Origin: Porphyromonas sp.
Lineage (GTDB): Bacteria; Bacteroidota; Bacteroidia; Bacteroidales; Porphyromonadaceae
Assembly: GCA_029983505.1 (NCBI GenBank)
Contig: JASBZK010000004.1
Coordinates: 1-64,000, forward strand
Direction: 5' to 3'
Length of the DNA stretch: 64,000 nucleotides
The notes below the pieces were generated by a model. That model saw only the letters and a list, made by a program, of their open reading frames with translations, did not search any database and had not been told where the DNA came from. Made by a program: the position numbers and the translations under genes. Of the stretch, positions 7,970-16,351 are shown piece after piece. Each line of letters begins with the position of its first letter. The stretch's first letter is position 1.

Positions 7970-9430
7970 ATGAATGAGCTCCAACCTAAGATAGTCTTTG
8001 ACTATTTCCATAAGCTTAATCAAATCCCCCGCCCTTCCAAGAAGGAGGAAAAGGTCATCGCTTACCTCAAAGAGTTTGCGGATGAGCACAATCTTTCTTT
8101 CAAAAAAGACCACGCCGGCAACGTCCTTATCTCCAAGCCCGCCACCAAGGGCTATGAGGATCGCAAGACCATCGTGCTGCAGAGCCACATGGATATGGTG
8201 TGCGAGAAAAACAGCGACGTGGACTTCAACTTCGACACCGACGCCATACAGACCTACGTCGAGGACGGCTGGCTGAAAGCCAAAGGCACGACGCTTGGCG
8301 CCGACAACGGCATAGGCGTGGCCACCGAGCTTGCCCTCCTTGCTTCGACGGACACCCAGCACGGACCCATCGAGTGCCTCTTCACCGTGGACGAAGAGAC
8401 GGGGCTGACGGGCGCGATGGAGCTTCAGAGCGGATTTTTCACGGGCGACATTCTGCTCAATCTCGACTCCGAAGACGAGGGCGAGATGTTCATCGGATGT
8501 GCCGGCGGCAAGGGTACACTCGCAGAGTTTGAGTACACCAAGACCTACGCCGACCCCGACCTCGTCTACCTGCGCATAGACGTACGGGGGCTCAAAGGCG
8601 GTCACTCCGGTGGCGACATCCACATGGGACTGGGCTCGGCGACGAAGATACTCGCCCGTGCCCTCTACAACCTCTCTGCAGACGTGGACTTCCAGCTCGG
8701 TTACATCGACGCCGGCAACCTGCACAACGCTATCGCGCGTGAGGGCTACGCCGTCATCGCCATTGAGCCGGAGGACAAAGAAACCGTGGTCGTGAATATC
8801 CACGAGTTTTCGGCAGCCGTCGAGAGCGAGCTCAAAGGCGTCGACGACGGTGTCACGGTGACTGTTTCTTCTACGGAACGTCCCGAGTTCCTCATCGACG
8901 TGGAGACGGGCGACAAGCTCATTAACGCCCTTGTGGCCTGCCCGCACGGTGTCCTCGGTATGAGCCACGCCATCCCCGGTCTCGTCGAGACGAGTACCAA
9001 CCTCGCCTCCGTGAAGATGAAAAATAAGGAGGGAGACGACGTCATCCTCGTCGAGACCTCACAGCGCTCCGCCATCGACTCCCTCATAGAGATGGCCGGC
9101 GATATGGTCACGACCACCTTCTCGCTCGCTGATGCCTACGTCTATGAGCGAGACGGATACCCCGGTTGGGCGCCCAACCCCGACAGCGAAATACTCCACG
9201 TAGTCGAAGAGAGCTACGAGCGTCTTTTTGGCAAAAAGCCCGCTGTCAAGGCCATCCATGCCGGACTTGAGTGCGGACTTTTCAAGGAGAAATATCCGCA
9301 GCTCGATATGGTCTCCTTCGGTCCCACGATGCGTGACGTGCACTCGCCCAGAGAGCGTCTCGAAGTGGCGACGGTGGACCTCTTCTGGCGCCACCTCCTG
9401 GATGTGCTTAAGAACGCGCCCAAGAAATAA
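7970..9430 (+). CDS. pepD: Aminoacyl-histidine dipeptidase (M20C)
   Basis: A 486-aa di-zinc dipeptidase that hydrolyses Xaa-His and other dipeptides. M20 signatures are visible in order: QSHMDMV (metal His, about residue 75), LGADNGIGVA (bridging Asp), DEETGLTGA (catalytic and metal Glu, about residue 142), LNLDSEDEG, GGHSGGDIH, and the terminal AGLECGLF plus MRDVHSPRE. No signal peptide is seen, so it is cytosolic. This suits an organism that feeds on imported di- and tripeptides. It stands alone, with a promoter upstream and an unrelated lipoprotein gene 53 bp downstream. Confidence 0.96.
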   Translation: MNELQPKIVFDYFHKLNQIPRPSKKEEKVIAYLKEFADEHNLSFKKDHAGNVLISKPATKGYEDRKTIVLQSHMDMVCEKNSDVDFNFDTDAIQTYVEDGWLKAKGTTLGADNGIGVATELALLASTDTQHGPIECLFTVDEETGLTGAMELQSGFFTGDILLNLDSEDEGEMFIGCAGGKGTLAEFEYTKTYADPDLVYLRIDVRGLKGGHSGGDIHMGLGSATKILARALYNLSADVDFQLGYIDAGNLHNAIAREGYAVIAIEPEDKETVVVNIHEFSAAVESELKGVDDGVTVTVSSTERPEFLIDVETGDKLINALVACPHGVLGMSHAIPGLVETSTNLASVKMKNKEGDDVILVETSQRSAIDSLIEMAGDMVTTTFSLADAYVYERDGYPGWAPNPDSEILHVVEESYERLFGKKPAVKAIHAGLECGLFKEKYPQLDMVSFGPTMRDVHSPRERLEVATVDLFWRHLLDVLKNAPKK

Positions 9431-9483
9431 ATTCCATATAGGACAGTAAGAATTTTTAGCCACGGCGGAAGCCTTTTACCTCT

Positions 9484-10662
9484 ATGAACCGGACATCACT
9501 TGTCACCAAGGCTCGGGTAACGGCTTTCGCCGTGTGCTTTTTCCTCCTCTCCACGGCCTGTGGCACGAGGGTAGACCGCAGAGACACGAAGACGGATATG
9601 GATTTGTCCCATCCCCAAGCGGGCGCCGAAGACGCCGGCACTTACGCCCCCACCACGGTGCGTGAGCCGCATAAGCTCCGCATCATGAGCTATAACGTAG
9701 AGAATCTCTTCGACCCTCTCGACGATCCCGATACGGACGATGAGGCTTTTACGCCCGATGGGGCTTACAGGTGGACCCGGTCCAAGCTCGACCGCAAACT
9801 GCATCAGCTCGCGTCCGTCATCTCGGACGTCGGCGAGTGGGGTTTTCCTTCTGTCGTGGGGCTTGTGGAAGTTGAGGACTTGGAGGTCGTAAGGGAGCTC
9901 GTGAAGGCGGATCCGATCCGTAAGGCGGATTATCGCCTCTCCGTCACCCGTGGCGCAGATCCGCGCGGTATCGACGTGGCGCTGCTCTGGAACCCCAAAG
10001 ACTTCAAGCGGGTAGAGGCTTACGAGATTCCCCACTACGGTGCCCCCCTTTACTACCCGCTGAGGAAAGACCCGCGTACGAAAGAGGAGCGGTCCGGGAA
10101 AGGACGAAGCAGCCTCTGGGTCGTACTCGAAGACCGCAGGACGGGCGACCTCTATGACGTGATCGTCGTACACCTGCCCAGCAGGAGGGGCGGCACCAAT
10201 TCCACGTCCGAGAAGCGTGAGGAAGTGAATGGCAAGCTCAACCGCGTCCTCGACACGATCGAGACCCGGCGTGAGACGCCCCGTATCATCATTATGGGCG
10301 ACTTCAACGACAGCCCCACGAATGTCTCCGTAAAGGACTCGCTCCGCTCCCGTTCCATCAACGACGCTCACGGCTCGTTTCGGATGCACGATCTCTACAA
10401 CCTCGCTTCCGACCTCGAAGAGAAAGGACTCGGGACCCACTATTTCGGCAACCGCCTCTGGCTCCCCGATCAGATTATGGTCTCCGGCGCACTCCTTGAG
10501 CCCGGGAGCCGTACGCGCGTCACCGATCGACGGGAAGTGATCTTCAGCCCGGCTTTCCTTAGGAGCGGCAAGGGTCCCAAGCGCTCATTCAGAGGCACAC
10601 GCTTTATCTCCGGAGGTTTTTCCGACCACTATCCGGTGTACATAGATATATCGGTCGAGTAA
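9484..10662 (+). CDS. Exported lipoprotein of the endonuclease/exonuclease/phosphatase fold
   Basis: A 392-aa protein with a signal peptide ending in a lipobox (LLSTAC, Cys about residue 23). DNase I-like fold motifs follow in order: MSYNVENLFDPLDDP (Mg-binding Asn/Glu), VGLVEVED, VDVALLW-type strand as GIDVALLWNP, GDFNDSP (about residue 278) and GGFSDHYPVY. The catalytic set therefore looks intact. Substrate could be nucleic acid or a phosphoester; relatives are often annotated endonuclease. Membrane-anchored nucleases could feed nucleotide scavenging, but that is inference. Confidence 0.88.
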   Translation: MNRTSLVTKARVTAFAVCFFLLSTACGTRVDRRDTKTDMDLSHPQAGAEDAGTYAPTTVREPHKLRIMSYNVENLFDPLDDPDTDDEAFTPDGAYRWTRSKLDRKLHQLASVISDVGEWGFPSVVGLVEVEDLEVVRELVKADPIRKADYRLSVTRGADPRGIDVALLWNPKDFKRVEAYEIPHYGAPLYYPLRKDPRTKEERSGKGRSSLWVVLEDRRTGDLYDVIVVHLPSRRGGTNSTSEKREEVNGKLNRVLDTIETRRETPRIIIMGDFNDSPTNVSVKDSLRSRSINDAHGSFRMHDLYNLASDLEEKGLGTHYFGNRLWLPDQIMVSGALLEPGSRTRVTDRREVIFSPAFLRSGKGPKRSFRGTRFISGGFSDHYPVYIDISVE

Positions 10663-10741
10663 GTCTCTTTTGGCCCGGGTGATGCGTATGAAAGCTCCAC
10701 GGAGGACATCGGGTACGGGGGTAAGTCGCGGGGAAAATTTT

Positions 10742-10820
10742 GGTCCGTGTCTCCCCCTCTCCCCGGTCTGTACCTTTTCGGGAAAAGGTACGTACCTAAG
10801 TCTCTGTCTCGGTCTGTATC
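10742..10820. repeat. Four-unit 23-bp array C
   Basis: Units start at 10742 (GGTCCGTGTC), 10765 (GGTCTGTACC), 10787 (GGTACGTACC) and 10811 (GGTCTGTATC), with spacing 23, 22, 24. It lies in the 243-bp gap before the tricorn-type protease; nothing else is recognisable there. Confidence 0.87.
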
Positions 10821-10905
10821 TCTTTTTTGCCACGTAGTACCTCCCGAATAAAATCGAATCCAAATCCATAGAAACCAAAATACCAATCCTTTCATCTCTC
10901 TCAAA

Positions 10906-13900
10906 ATGAATCACGCCAAACTTTCCCTCTTATTCTTCCTTGCTTCGGCATCGATGGGAGCCACGGCTGCGACGGCATCCGAAGATGATCCCTCCTGGAT
11001 CCGCCAAACGGCGCTCAGCCCGGACGGCAAAGAAATAGCCTTCACGTACAGGGGCGATATTTTTGTGGTCTCCCGTGATGGCGGACGTGCGCGTCAGATC
11101 ACGTCGAACCCCGCTTACGACAAAAGCCCCGTCTGGAGTCCCGACGGCTCCAAGATCGCTTTCGCTTCCGACCGCGACGGGGCGTTTAACGTCTACGTGA
11201 CCGGCAGAGAGGGAGGTTCGGCCAAGCGGATCACTTACGTCAATAGCAGGTCGCACACCCCTGTGGCCTTCTTGGACGAGACGCACGTCCTTTATGACCA
11301 AAATCTCCGCCCCACGACCGATATGGGTATTTTCCCCTACGGCACTTTTTCTCAGCTCTACAGCCAGTCCGTGGAGGGCGGACGTCCGGAGCTCTTCAGC
11401 CCCACGGCCATGAAGATGCCCTCCATCGCTCCCGACGGACGAATCCTCTATACCGACATCAAGGGCTATGAGGACGAGTTTCGGAAGCACCAAGTCTCGC
11501 CCATCGCGCGCGACATCTGGCTCTGGACGCCCGGGGGGAAGTACGGCTCCTATAAGAAGCTCACAGACTTCAAGGGCGAAGACCGCAACGCGATCTGGCT
11601 CCCCGACGGTAAGAGCTACCTTTTTACGAGCGAGAGGGACGGCACGTTCAACGTCTACCGCGCGTCCATCGACGGCGGTGCGCCTACTCAGCTCACAAGG
11701 TTTGACAAGCACCCCGTCCGCTATATGAGCGGAGACCGGGCAGGTAACGTCGCTTTCTCCATGGACGGCAACCTCTACTATATGCCTCTCGGAGGCGAGG
11801 CGCGCAAAGTGGACGTGCAAGTCGTCGCCGACTACACCGAGAACCCAGTCAAGCGCGTGACCCTCACCCGCGGCCTTACGAACGGCGTCATCTCCCCCGA
11901 CGGTAAGGAGATGATCTTCGTGGTTCACGGCGACGTCTACGCCACTTCCGTCGAGTACGACACCACAAGGCGTATCACCGACACGCCGGGACAGGAGCGC
12001 GTCGTCTCCGTCTCCCCCGACGGCCGTAAGATCGTCTACGACTCCGAGCGCGACGGCAAGTGGAACCTCTACATGGCCGAGATCGTCCGCGAGAAAGACA
12101 AGCTCTTCACCTACGCCACAGAGATAAAGGAGACACAGCTCACCGATGACGATGCCCCCTCTCAGCAGCCCCTTATCTCTCCCGACGGCAAGAAAGTGGC
12201 TTTCCTCCGCGACCGCACGGGTCTCTTTGTCCTCGACCTCGAGACTAAAAAGGAGACCGAGGTGATGAATAAAAAGTACCAGTACTCGTACCAGGACGGC
12301 GACCAGGACTTCCGGTGGGCGCCCGACTCCCGATGGCTCCTCTCCAATTACATCGGTATCGGCGGTTGGAATAACCCCGACGTGGCGCTCGTCAGCGTAG
12401 AGACCCCGGGCAAGGTTATAGACCTCACACAGAGCGGTTACGGTGAGGGTGGCGGCAAGTTTGTGCTCGGCGGAAAAGCCGTCGCCTTTTACTCCGACCG
12501 CAACGGCTACCGCAGTCACGGCAGTTGGGGCAGTGAGGGCGACATCATGCTGATGTTCTTGGACAAGGAAGCTTTTGACCGGTACCGCCGGACGAAGGAG
12601 GAACGGGAGCTGGATAAGAGCGAAGACGAAGACAAAAAAGAGGCCGACACCAAGAAAGACGACAAGAAGTCCAAGGACAAAAAAGACACGAAGTCCAAGG
12701 ACAAAAAGGACGCAGTCACGCCCCTTAAGTTCGATCTCGACGGGGCTCGCGAGTACCGCACCGTCAGATTGTCGCGCACTTCCGGATCCTACTCCGACTT
12801 CGTGATGGACGATAAGGGCGAGAAACTTTACTACATAGCCTACTTCGACGACTCTGCGAACCTCTACGAGTACAATCTCATAGAGAAGAGTACGACGATG
12901 CTTATCCCGGAAGTGGGCTTCGGATCGCTCCAGATCGATAAGGACGGTAAGACGCTCTACTTCTTCGGCAGTGACGGCGCGAAGAAGATAGAGGGTAAGA
13001 AAGTGACGCCCATCACCTTCAAAGCCCGCTCCGAAGAGGGAGACCCGGCTGAGCGCGCCTATATCTTCGACCACGTCGTCTCTCAGGTGGCGGAGAAATT
13101 TTACGACCCGTCTCTTCACGGCGTAGACTGGGCGGGATATGCGCAGTCGTACCGCTCCAAGCTCGGGGATATCTCCAATAACTACGACTTCGCGGAGCTC
13201 CTCTCCGAGCTCCTCGGCGAGCTGAATGCCTCCCACACCGGAGCCCGCTATGGCGGAAGTGATGTCTCCAACCCCACCGGCTCTCTCGGTCTCTTTTACG
13301 ACGACACCTACAAGGGCGAAGGCGTGAAGATCAAAGAAGTGATGCTGACAGGTCCTATGGACAAAGCCGATTCTGCAGCCAAGCCGGGTGCCGTTGTCCT
13401 GAAGATAAACGGCGAAACCATCGCCCCGGATAAGCCCATCGAGTACTACCTCAACGGTCTCGCCGGAGAGCGTGTCCTCGTCGCGCTCAAGGGCACGGAC
13501 GGCAAAATCTCCGAAGAGGAAGTCCGCACAATCCACATCGGTAGCGAAAGTTCGCTTCTCTACAAGCGTTGGGTCAAACAGCGCCAAGACCTTGTCGAAA
13601 AGCAAAGTAAGGGACGCATCGGCTACGTGCATATCCAAGGTATGGACAGCCACTCGTACCGTACCATCTTCGCAGACGTACTCGGCAAGTACCGCAATTG
13701 CGACGCCATCGTGGTGGACACCCGTTTCAATGGCGGCGGCTGGCTACATAATGACGTGGCGCTCCTCTTCAGCGGCAAAGAGTACGCCCGCTTCACCCCG
13801 CGCGGTCAGTACATCGGCAGCGAGCCTTTTATGCAGTGGTACAAACCCTCTGTGATGCTCGTCTCCGAGGGCAATTACTCCGACGCTTACGGCACCCCGT

Positions 13901-14169
13901 GGACCTATAAGACGCTGAAAGTCGGTAAGCTCGTCGGCACTCCCGTGGCGGGTACCATGACGGCCGTGTGGTGGGAGACGCAGGTGGATCCCTCTCTGGT
14001 CTTCGGCATCCCGCAGGTGACCGTGGAGGATATGCAGGGTAATGCCCTCGAAAATCACCTCCTCGAGCCGGACCTCCTCGTCTATAATACTCCCGAGCAA
14101 AATCTCTCCGGTGAGGACGAACAGCTCCGCACTGCCGTAGACGAGCTCCTCCGCCAAACATCCAAGTAA
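10906..14169 (+). CDS. Exported tricorn-type S41 protease
   Basis: A 1087-aa protein with a signal peptide (cleavage near ATAATASE). The N-terminal two thirds carry repeated beta-propeller motifs such as SPDGKEIAFTYRGDIFVV and SPDGSKIAFASDRDGAFNVY. A very Lys/Asp-rich hydrophilic stretch follows at about residues 565-605. The C-terminal part has a core domain (DHVVSQVAEKFYDPSLHGVDW), a PDZ-like region (about residues 800-850) and the S41 catalytic domain with DTRFNGGGW and the nucleophile segment NYSDAYGTPW (Ser about residue 991). It probably degrades peptides in the periplasm. The length matches bacterial tricorn homologues. Confidence 0.93.
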   Translation: MNHAKLSLLFFLASASMGATAATASEDDPSWIRQTALSPDGKEIAFTYRGDIFVVSRDGGRARQITSNPAYDKSPVWSPDGSKIAFASDRDGAFNVYVTGREGGSAKRITYVNSRSHTPVAFLDETHVLYDQNLRPTTDMGIFPYGTFSQLYSQSVEGGRPELFSPTAMKMPSIAPDGRILYTDIKGYEDEFRKHQVSPIARDIWLWTPGGKYGSYKKLTDFKGEDRNAIWLPDGKSYLFTSERDGTFNVYRASIDGGAPTQLTRFDKHPVRYMSGDRAGNVAFSMDGNLYYMPLGGEARKVDVQVVADYTENPVKRVTLTRGLTNGVISPDGKEMIFVVHGDVYATSVEYDTTRRITDTPGQERVVSVSPDGRKIVYDSERDGKWNLYMAEIVREKDKLFTYATEIKETQLTDDDAPSQQPLISPDGKKVAFLRDRTGLFVLDLETKKETEVMNKKYQYSYQDGDQDFRWAPDSRWLLSNYIGIGGWNNPDVALVSVETPGKVIDLTQSGYGEGGGKFVLGGKAVAFYSDRNGYRSHGSWGSEGDIMLMFLDKEAFDRYRRTKEERELDKSEDEDKKEADTKKDDKKSKDKKDTKSKDKKDAVTPLKFDLDGAREYRTVRLSRTSGSYSDFVMDDKGEKLYYIAYFDDSANLYEYNLIEKSTTMLIPEVGFGSLQIDKDGKTLYFFGSDGAKKIEGKKVTPITFKARSEEGDPAERAYIFDHVVSQVAEKFYDPSLHGVDWAGYAQSYRSKLGDISNNYDFAELLSELLGELNASHTGARYGGSDVSNPTGSLGLFYDDTYKGEGVKIKEVMLTGPMDKADSAAKPGAVVLKINGETIAPDKPIEYYLNGLAGERVLVALKGTDGKISEEEVRTIHIGSESSLLYKRWVKQRQDLVEKQSKGRIGYVHIQGMDSHSYRTIFADVLGKYRNCDAIVVDTRFNGGGWLHNDVALLFSGKEYARFTPRGQYIGSEPFMQWYKPSVMLVSEGNYSDAYGTPWTYKTLKVGKLVGTPVAGTMTAVWWETQVDPSLVFGIPQVTVEDMQGNALENHLLEPDLLVYNTPEQNLSGEDEQLRTAVDELLRQTSK

Positions 14170-14197
14170 AGCGGCGTCCATTCACTTCCCAAATTTT

Positions 14198-14276
14198 GGT
14201 CTGACCGAGAAGTTTCCCTATGTCCGTACCATTTCCCTTTCCCGGTACGTCATAGAAAAACTTCTCGGTACGTACC
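14198..14276. repeat. Four-unit 23-bp array D, forms a long inverted repeat
   Basis: Units start at 14198 (GGTCTGACC), 14221 (TGTCCGTACC), 14244 (GGTACGTCAT) and 14267 (GGTACGTACC), with spacing 23, 23, 23. The left half (TTTGGT, ACCGAGAAGTTT, CTATG, CCGTACC) is nearly the reverse complement of the right half, so this copy could fold into a long hairpin. It ends 21 bp before the Nif3 start. Confidence 0.85.
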
Positions 14277-14297
14277 AAATCATCCCCTTCTCTTAAG

Positions 14298-15401
14298 ATG
14301 AAGATAGAAGACCTACTGAGACACCTGGAGGGCGCGTTCCCGCTCTCCCTCCAGGACTCTTTCGACCACTCGGGGCTCCAAGTGGGAGACGTGCGCCGGG
14401 AACTCACCGGCATACTCCTCGGCGTGGACGTGACGGAGGATTTGCTCCGGGAGGCTGTCCAACGAGGCGCCAACCTCGTCGTGACGCACCACCCCCTCCT
14501 CTTTCACCCCCTTAAGGGCATCACCCCGCGCACCTACGTGGAGCGTTGCACGGCTTTTGCCGTTAAGCACGACCTCGTCCTCTATGCCGTCCACACCAAC
14601 CTCGACAACGCCCCCCGCGGCTTGAACCGCTATTGGGCGGAAAAGGCGGGACTCCTACCCGGGACGCTTCGGGCGATACGTCCGATTTCCGGGTACCACT
14701 ACAAGCTCCAAGTCTTTGTCCCCACGGCCTACGCCGGAAAGGTGCGTGAGGCGCTTCGCCAGGCGGGAGCGGGACGGCAAGGAGACTACGAAGGGTGCTC
14801 CTTCTCGGCTGACGGGGTAGGGCGCTTTGCGGCACTTCCGGGTGCCAATCCTTTCGTGGGTCAAGTGGGTGAGTGGCACGAAGAGGCCGAGGAGATGGTC
14901 AGTGTCCTCCTCCCTAAGCACCTCCTATCCTCCGCGCTCGGTGCCGTGCGCCGTGTCCATCCCTACGAGGAGCCGGCTTTTGAGGTCATTCCCGTCCTCC
15001 ACGACGATCCCGCCACCGGGGCGGGCATCATCGGGGAGCTTCGGGAGGCGGTGCCTCTGGAGACGTTCCTAAAAGGGCTGAAGTCCTGGCAGACGACTTC
15101 CCCCATCGCCCTAAGCCCCGTCTTGCACGACGAGGTCAAGCGCATCGCTTACTGCGGTGGTGCGGGGGCTTTTCTCCTCGAAGATGCCGCCCGCCTGGGT
15201 GCAGACCTTTTCATCACCGGAGAGGCGAAGTACAACGACTTCCACGACGCCCGCGACCTCACGACACTCGCAGTGATGGGGCATTTCGAGACCGAGTGGT
15301 TCGCCACGGAAGTACTGGCAGAGGTATTGTCCGAGAAAAAAGGTAACTTTGCAGTTCATAAGGCTTTAGAACTTATGAACCCCGTCCGTTACTACATTTA
15401 A
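14298..15401 (+). CDS. Nif3-like dinuclear metal protein (GTP cyclohydrolase 1 type 2/NIF3 family)
   Basis: A 367-aa NIF3-family protein with conserved metal-site motifs: FDHSGLQVGD, LVVTHHPLLFHPLKGI (about residue 73), HTNLDNAPRGLN, and at the C-terminus ADLFITGEAKYNDFHDARD and MGHFETEW. A YqfO-like middle insertion (about residues 135-230) is present, as in long members. The reaction is uncertain; some family members have been linked to GTP cyclohydrolase or metal-insertion roles. The downstream zinc-ribbon gene starts 9 bp later, a conserved Bacteroidota pairing. Confidence 0.92.
   Translation: MKIEDLLRHLEGAFPLSLQDSFDHSGLQVGDVRRELTGILLGVDVTEDLLREAVQRGANLVVTHHPLLFHPLKGITPRTYVERCTAFAVKHDLVLYAVHTNLDNAPRGLNRYWAEKAGLLPGTLRAIRPISGYHYKLQVFVPTAYAGKVREALRQAGAGRQGDYEGCSFSADGVGRFAALPGANPFVGQVGEWHEEAEEMVSVLLPKHLLSSALGAVRRVHPYEEPAFEVIPVLHDDPATGAGIIGELREAVPLETFLKGLKSWQTTSPIALSPVLHDEVKRIAYCGGAGAFLLEDAARLGADLFITGEAKYNDFHDARDLTTLAVMGHFETEWFATEVLAEVLSEKKGNFAVHKALELMNPVRYYI
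15344..15351 (+). promoter_or_regulatory. Internal -7 element (TAACTTTG) for zinc-ribbon gene
   Basis: TAACTTTG fits TAnnTTTG and lies inside the 3' end of the Nif3 gene, 60 bp before the zinc-ribbon start. This is the distance expected of a start-proximal promoter. Confidence 0.45.
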
Positions 15402-15410
15402 TGACAGAAT

Positions 15411-16190
15411 ATGGCTAAGAATAAGGTCGAAGAAACACCCAAAGAGATTTCTGTGGAAGAGAAACTTGTGGCTCTGTATCAGCTGCAAATGGTCTCCTCC
15501 GAGATTGACCGCATACGCATCCTCCGCGGTGAGCTCCCCGTGGAAGTGAAAGAACTCGAGGACGAACTCGAAGGCAAGCATACCCGAGTCTCCAAGTTTG
15601 AGGCAGAGAAAGTCCGCATCGCCGAGCAGGCCAAAGAAAACGAGTCCAAGATCCGTATCTCCAAGGCCTCCATCGAGAAGTATAACGACCAGCTCAACGG
15701 TATCCGCAATAACCGCGAGTACGACCTCCTCTCCAAGGAGATCGAGTTTCAGAATCTCGAAGTGGAAGGCTTCGAGAAAAACATCCGTCTCGGCAAAGAG
15801 CGTGATGCCTTCATTGACGAAGAGCTCTCGGCACTGAACGCCGACATCGAAAGCCGCGGGAAAGACCTCGAACAGAAGAAGGGTGAGCTTGATGCCATCA
15901 TCGCAGAGACCCGTCAGAAGGAGGAAGAGCTCCTGATGAAAGCCAAGAAGCTCGAAGAGAAGATCGATGAGCGTCTCCTCAAAGCCTTCAAGCGGACGAG
16001 AAAAAATTCCCACAACGGGCTCTCCGTCGTCTCCATAGACCGTGAAGCCTGCATGGGCTGCTTCAATAAGATACCGCCCCAGAGGATCCTCGACGTGAAG
16101 GCACACAAGAAGATCATCGCGTGCGAATACTGTGGCCGCGTCCTCGTAGACCCCGAGCTTGCGGAAGAAGCCTCTAAGGCGATGGAATAA
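15411..16190 (+). CDS. Coiled-coil protein with C4 zinc ribbon
   Basis: A 259-aa cytosolic protein. A long heptad-rich, Glu/Lys-rich coiled coil covers about residues 15-195. A C-terminal zinc ribbon follows with CMGC (about residue 214) and CEYC (about residue 241), around the conserved core NKIPPQRIL. This is the zf-RING_7/C4-type family usually linked to Nif3. The function is not established; a nucleic-acid or ribosome-associated scaffold role has been suggested for relatives only by structure. It is probably co-transcribed with Nif3 and may have its own internal promoter. Confidence 0.92.
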   Translation: MAKNKVEETPKEISVEEKLVALYQLQMVSSEIDRIRILRGELPVEVKELEDELEGKHTRVSKFEAEKVRIAEQAKENESKIRISKASIEKYNDQLNGIRNNREYDLLSKEIEFQNLEVEGFEKNIRLGKERDAFIDEELSALNADIESRGKDLEQKKGELDAIIAETRQKEEELLMKAKKLEEKIDERLLKAFKRTRKNSHNGLSVVSIDREACMGCFNKIPPQRILDVKAHKKIIACEYCGRVLVDPELAEEASKAME

Positions 16191-16195
16191 ATCTT

Positions 16196-16273
16196 GGTAC
16201 GACCGGGAAGATTTTTTTGGTCTGTACCGTTTCCCCATTTTGGCCCGTGTCTCGTCTCCTCGAGATACGGGTC
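16196..16273. repeat. Four-unit 23-bp array E
   Basis: Units start at 16196 (GGTACGACC), 16219 (GGTCTGTACC), 16242 (GGCCCGTGTC) and 16264 (GATACGGGTC), with spacing 23, 23, 22. It begins 6 bp after the zinc-ribbon stop codon. Units 3 and 4 are inverted relative to one another and could pair. Confidence 0.85.
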
Positions 16274-16308
16274 AAAAATTAGTCCTTCCTTCTCCCCCTA
16301 AAAAGAGG

Positions 16309-16316
16309 TATCTTTG
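16309..16316 (+). promoter_or_regulatory. -7 element (TATCTTTG) for GH20 gene
   Basis: TATCTTTG predicts transcription starting near 16323. That would leave ATG 16325 essentially leaderless and favours ATG 16352 as the translation start. Confidence 0.6.
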
Positions 16317-16351
16317 ACTTCGTTGTGTATGCCCGTTTATGCCGTCATAGT

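Noticed and set aside
10930..13653. A 907-aa minus-strand frame opposite the tricorn-type protease
   Set aside because: Shadow of the conserved coding strand.
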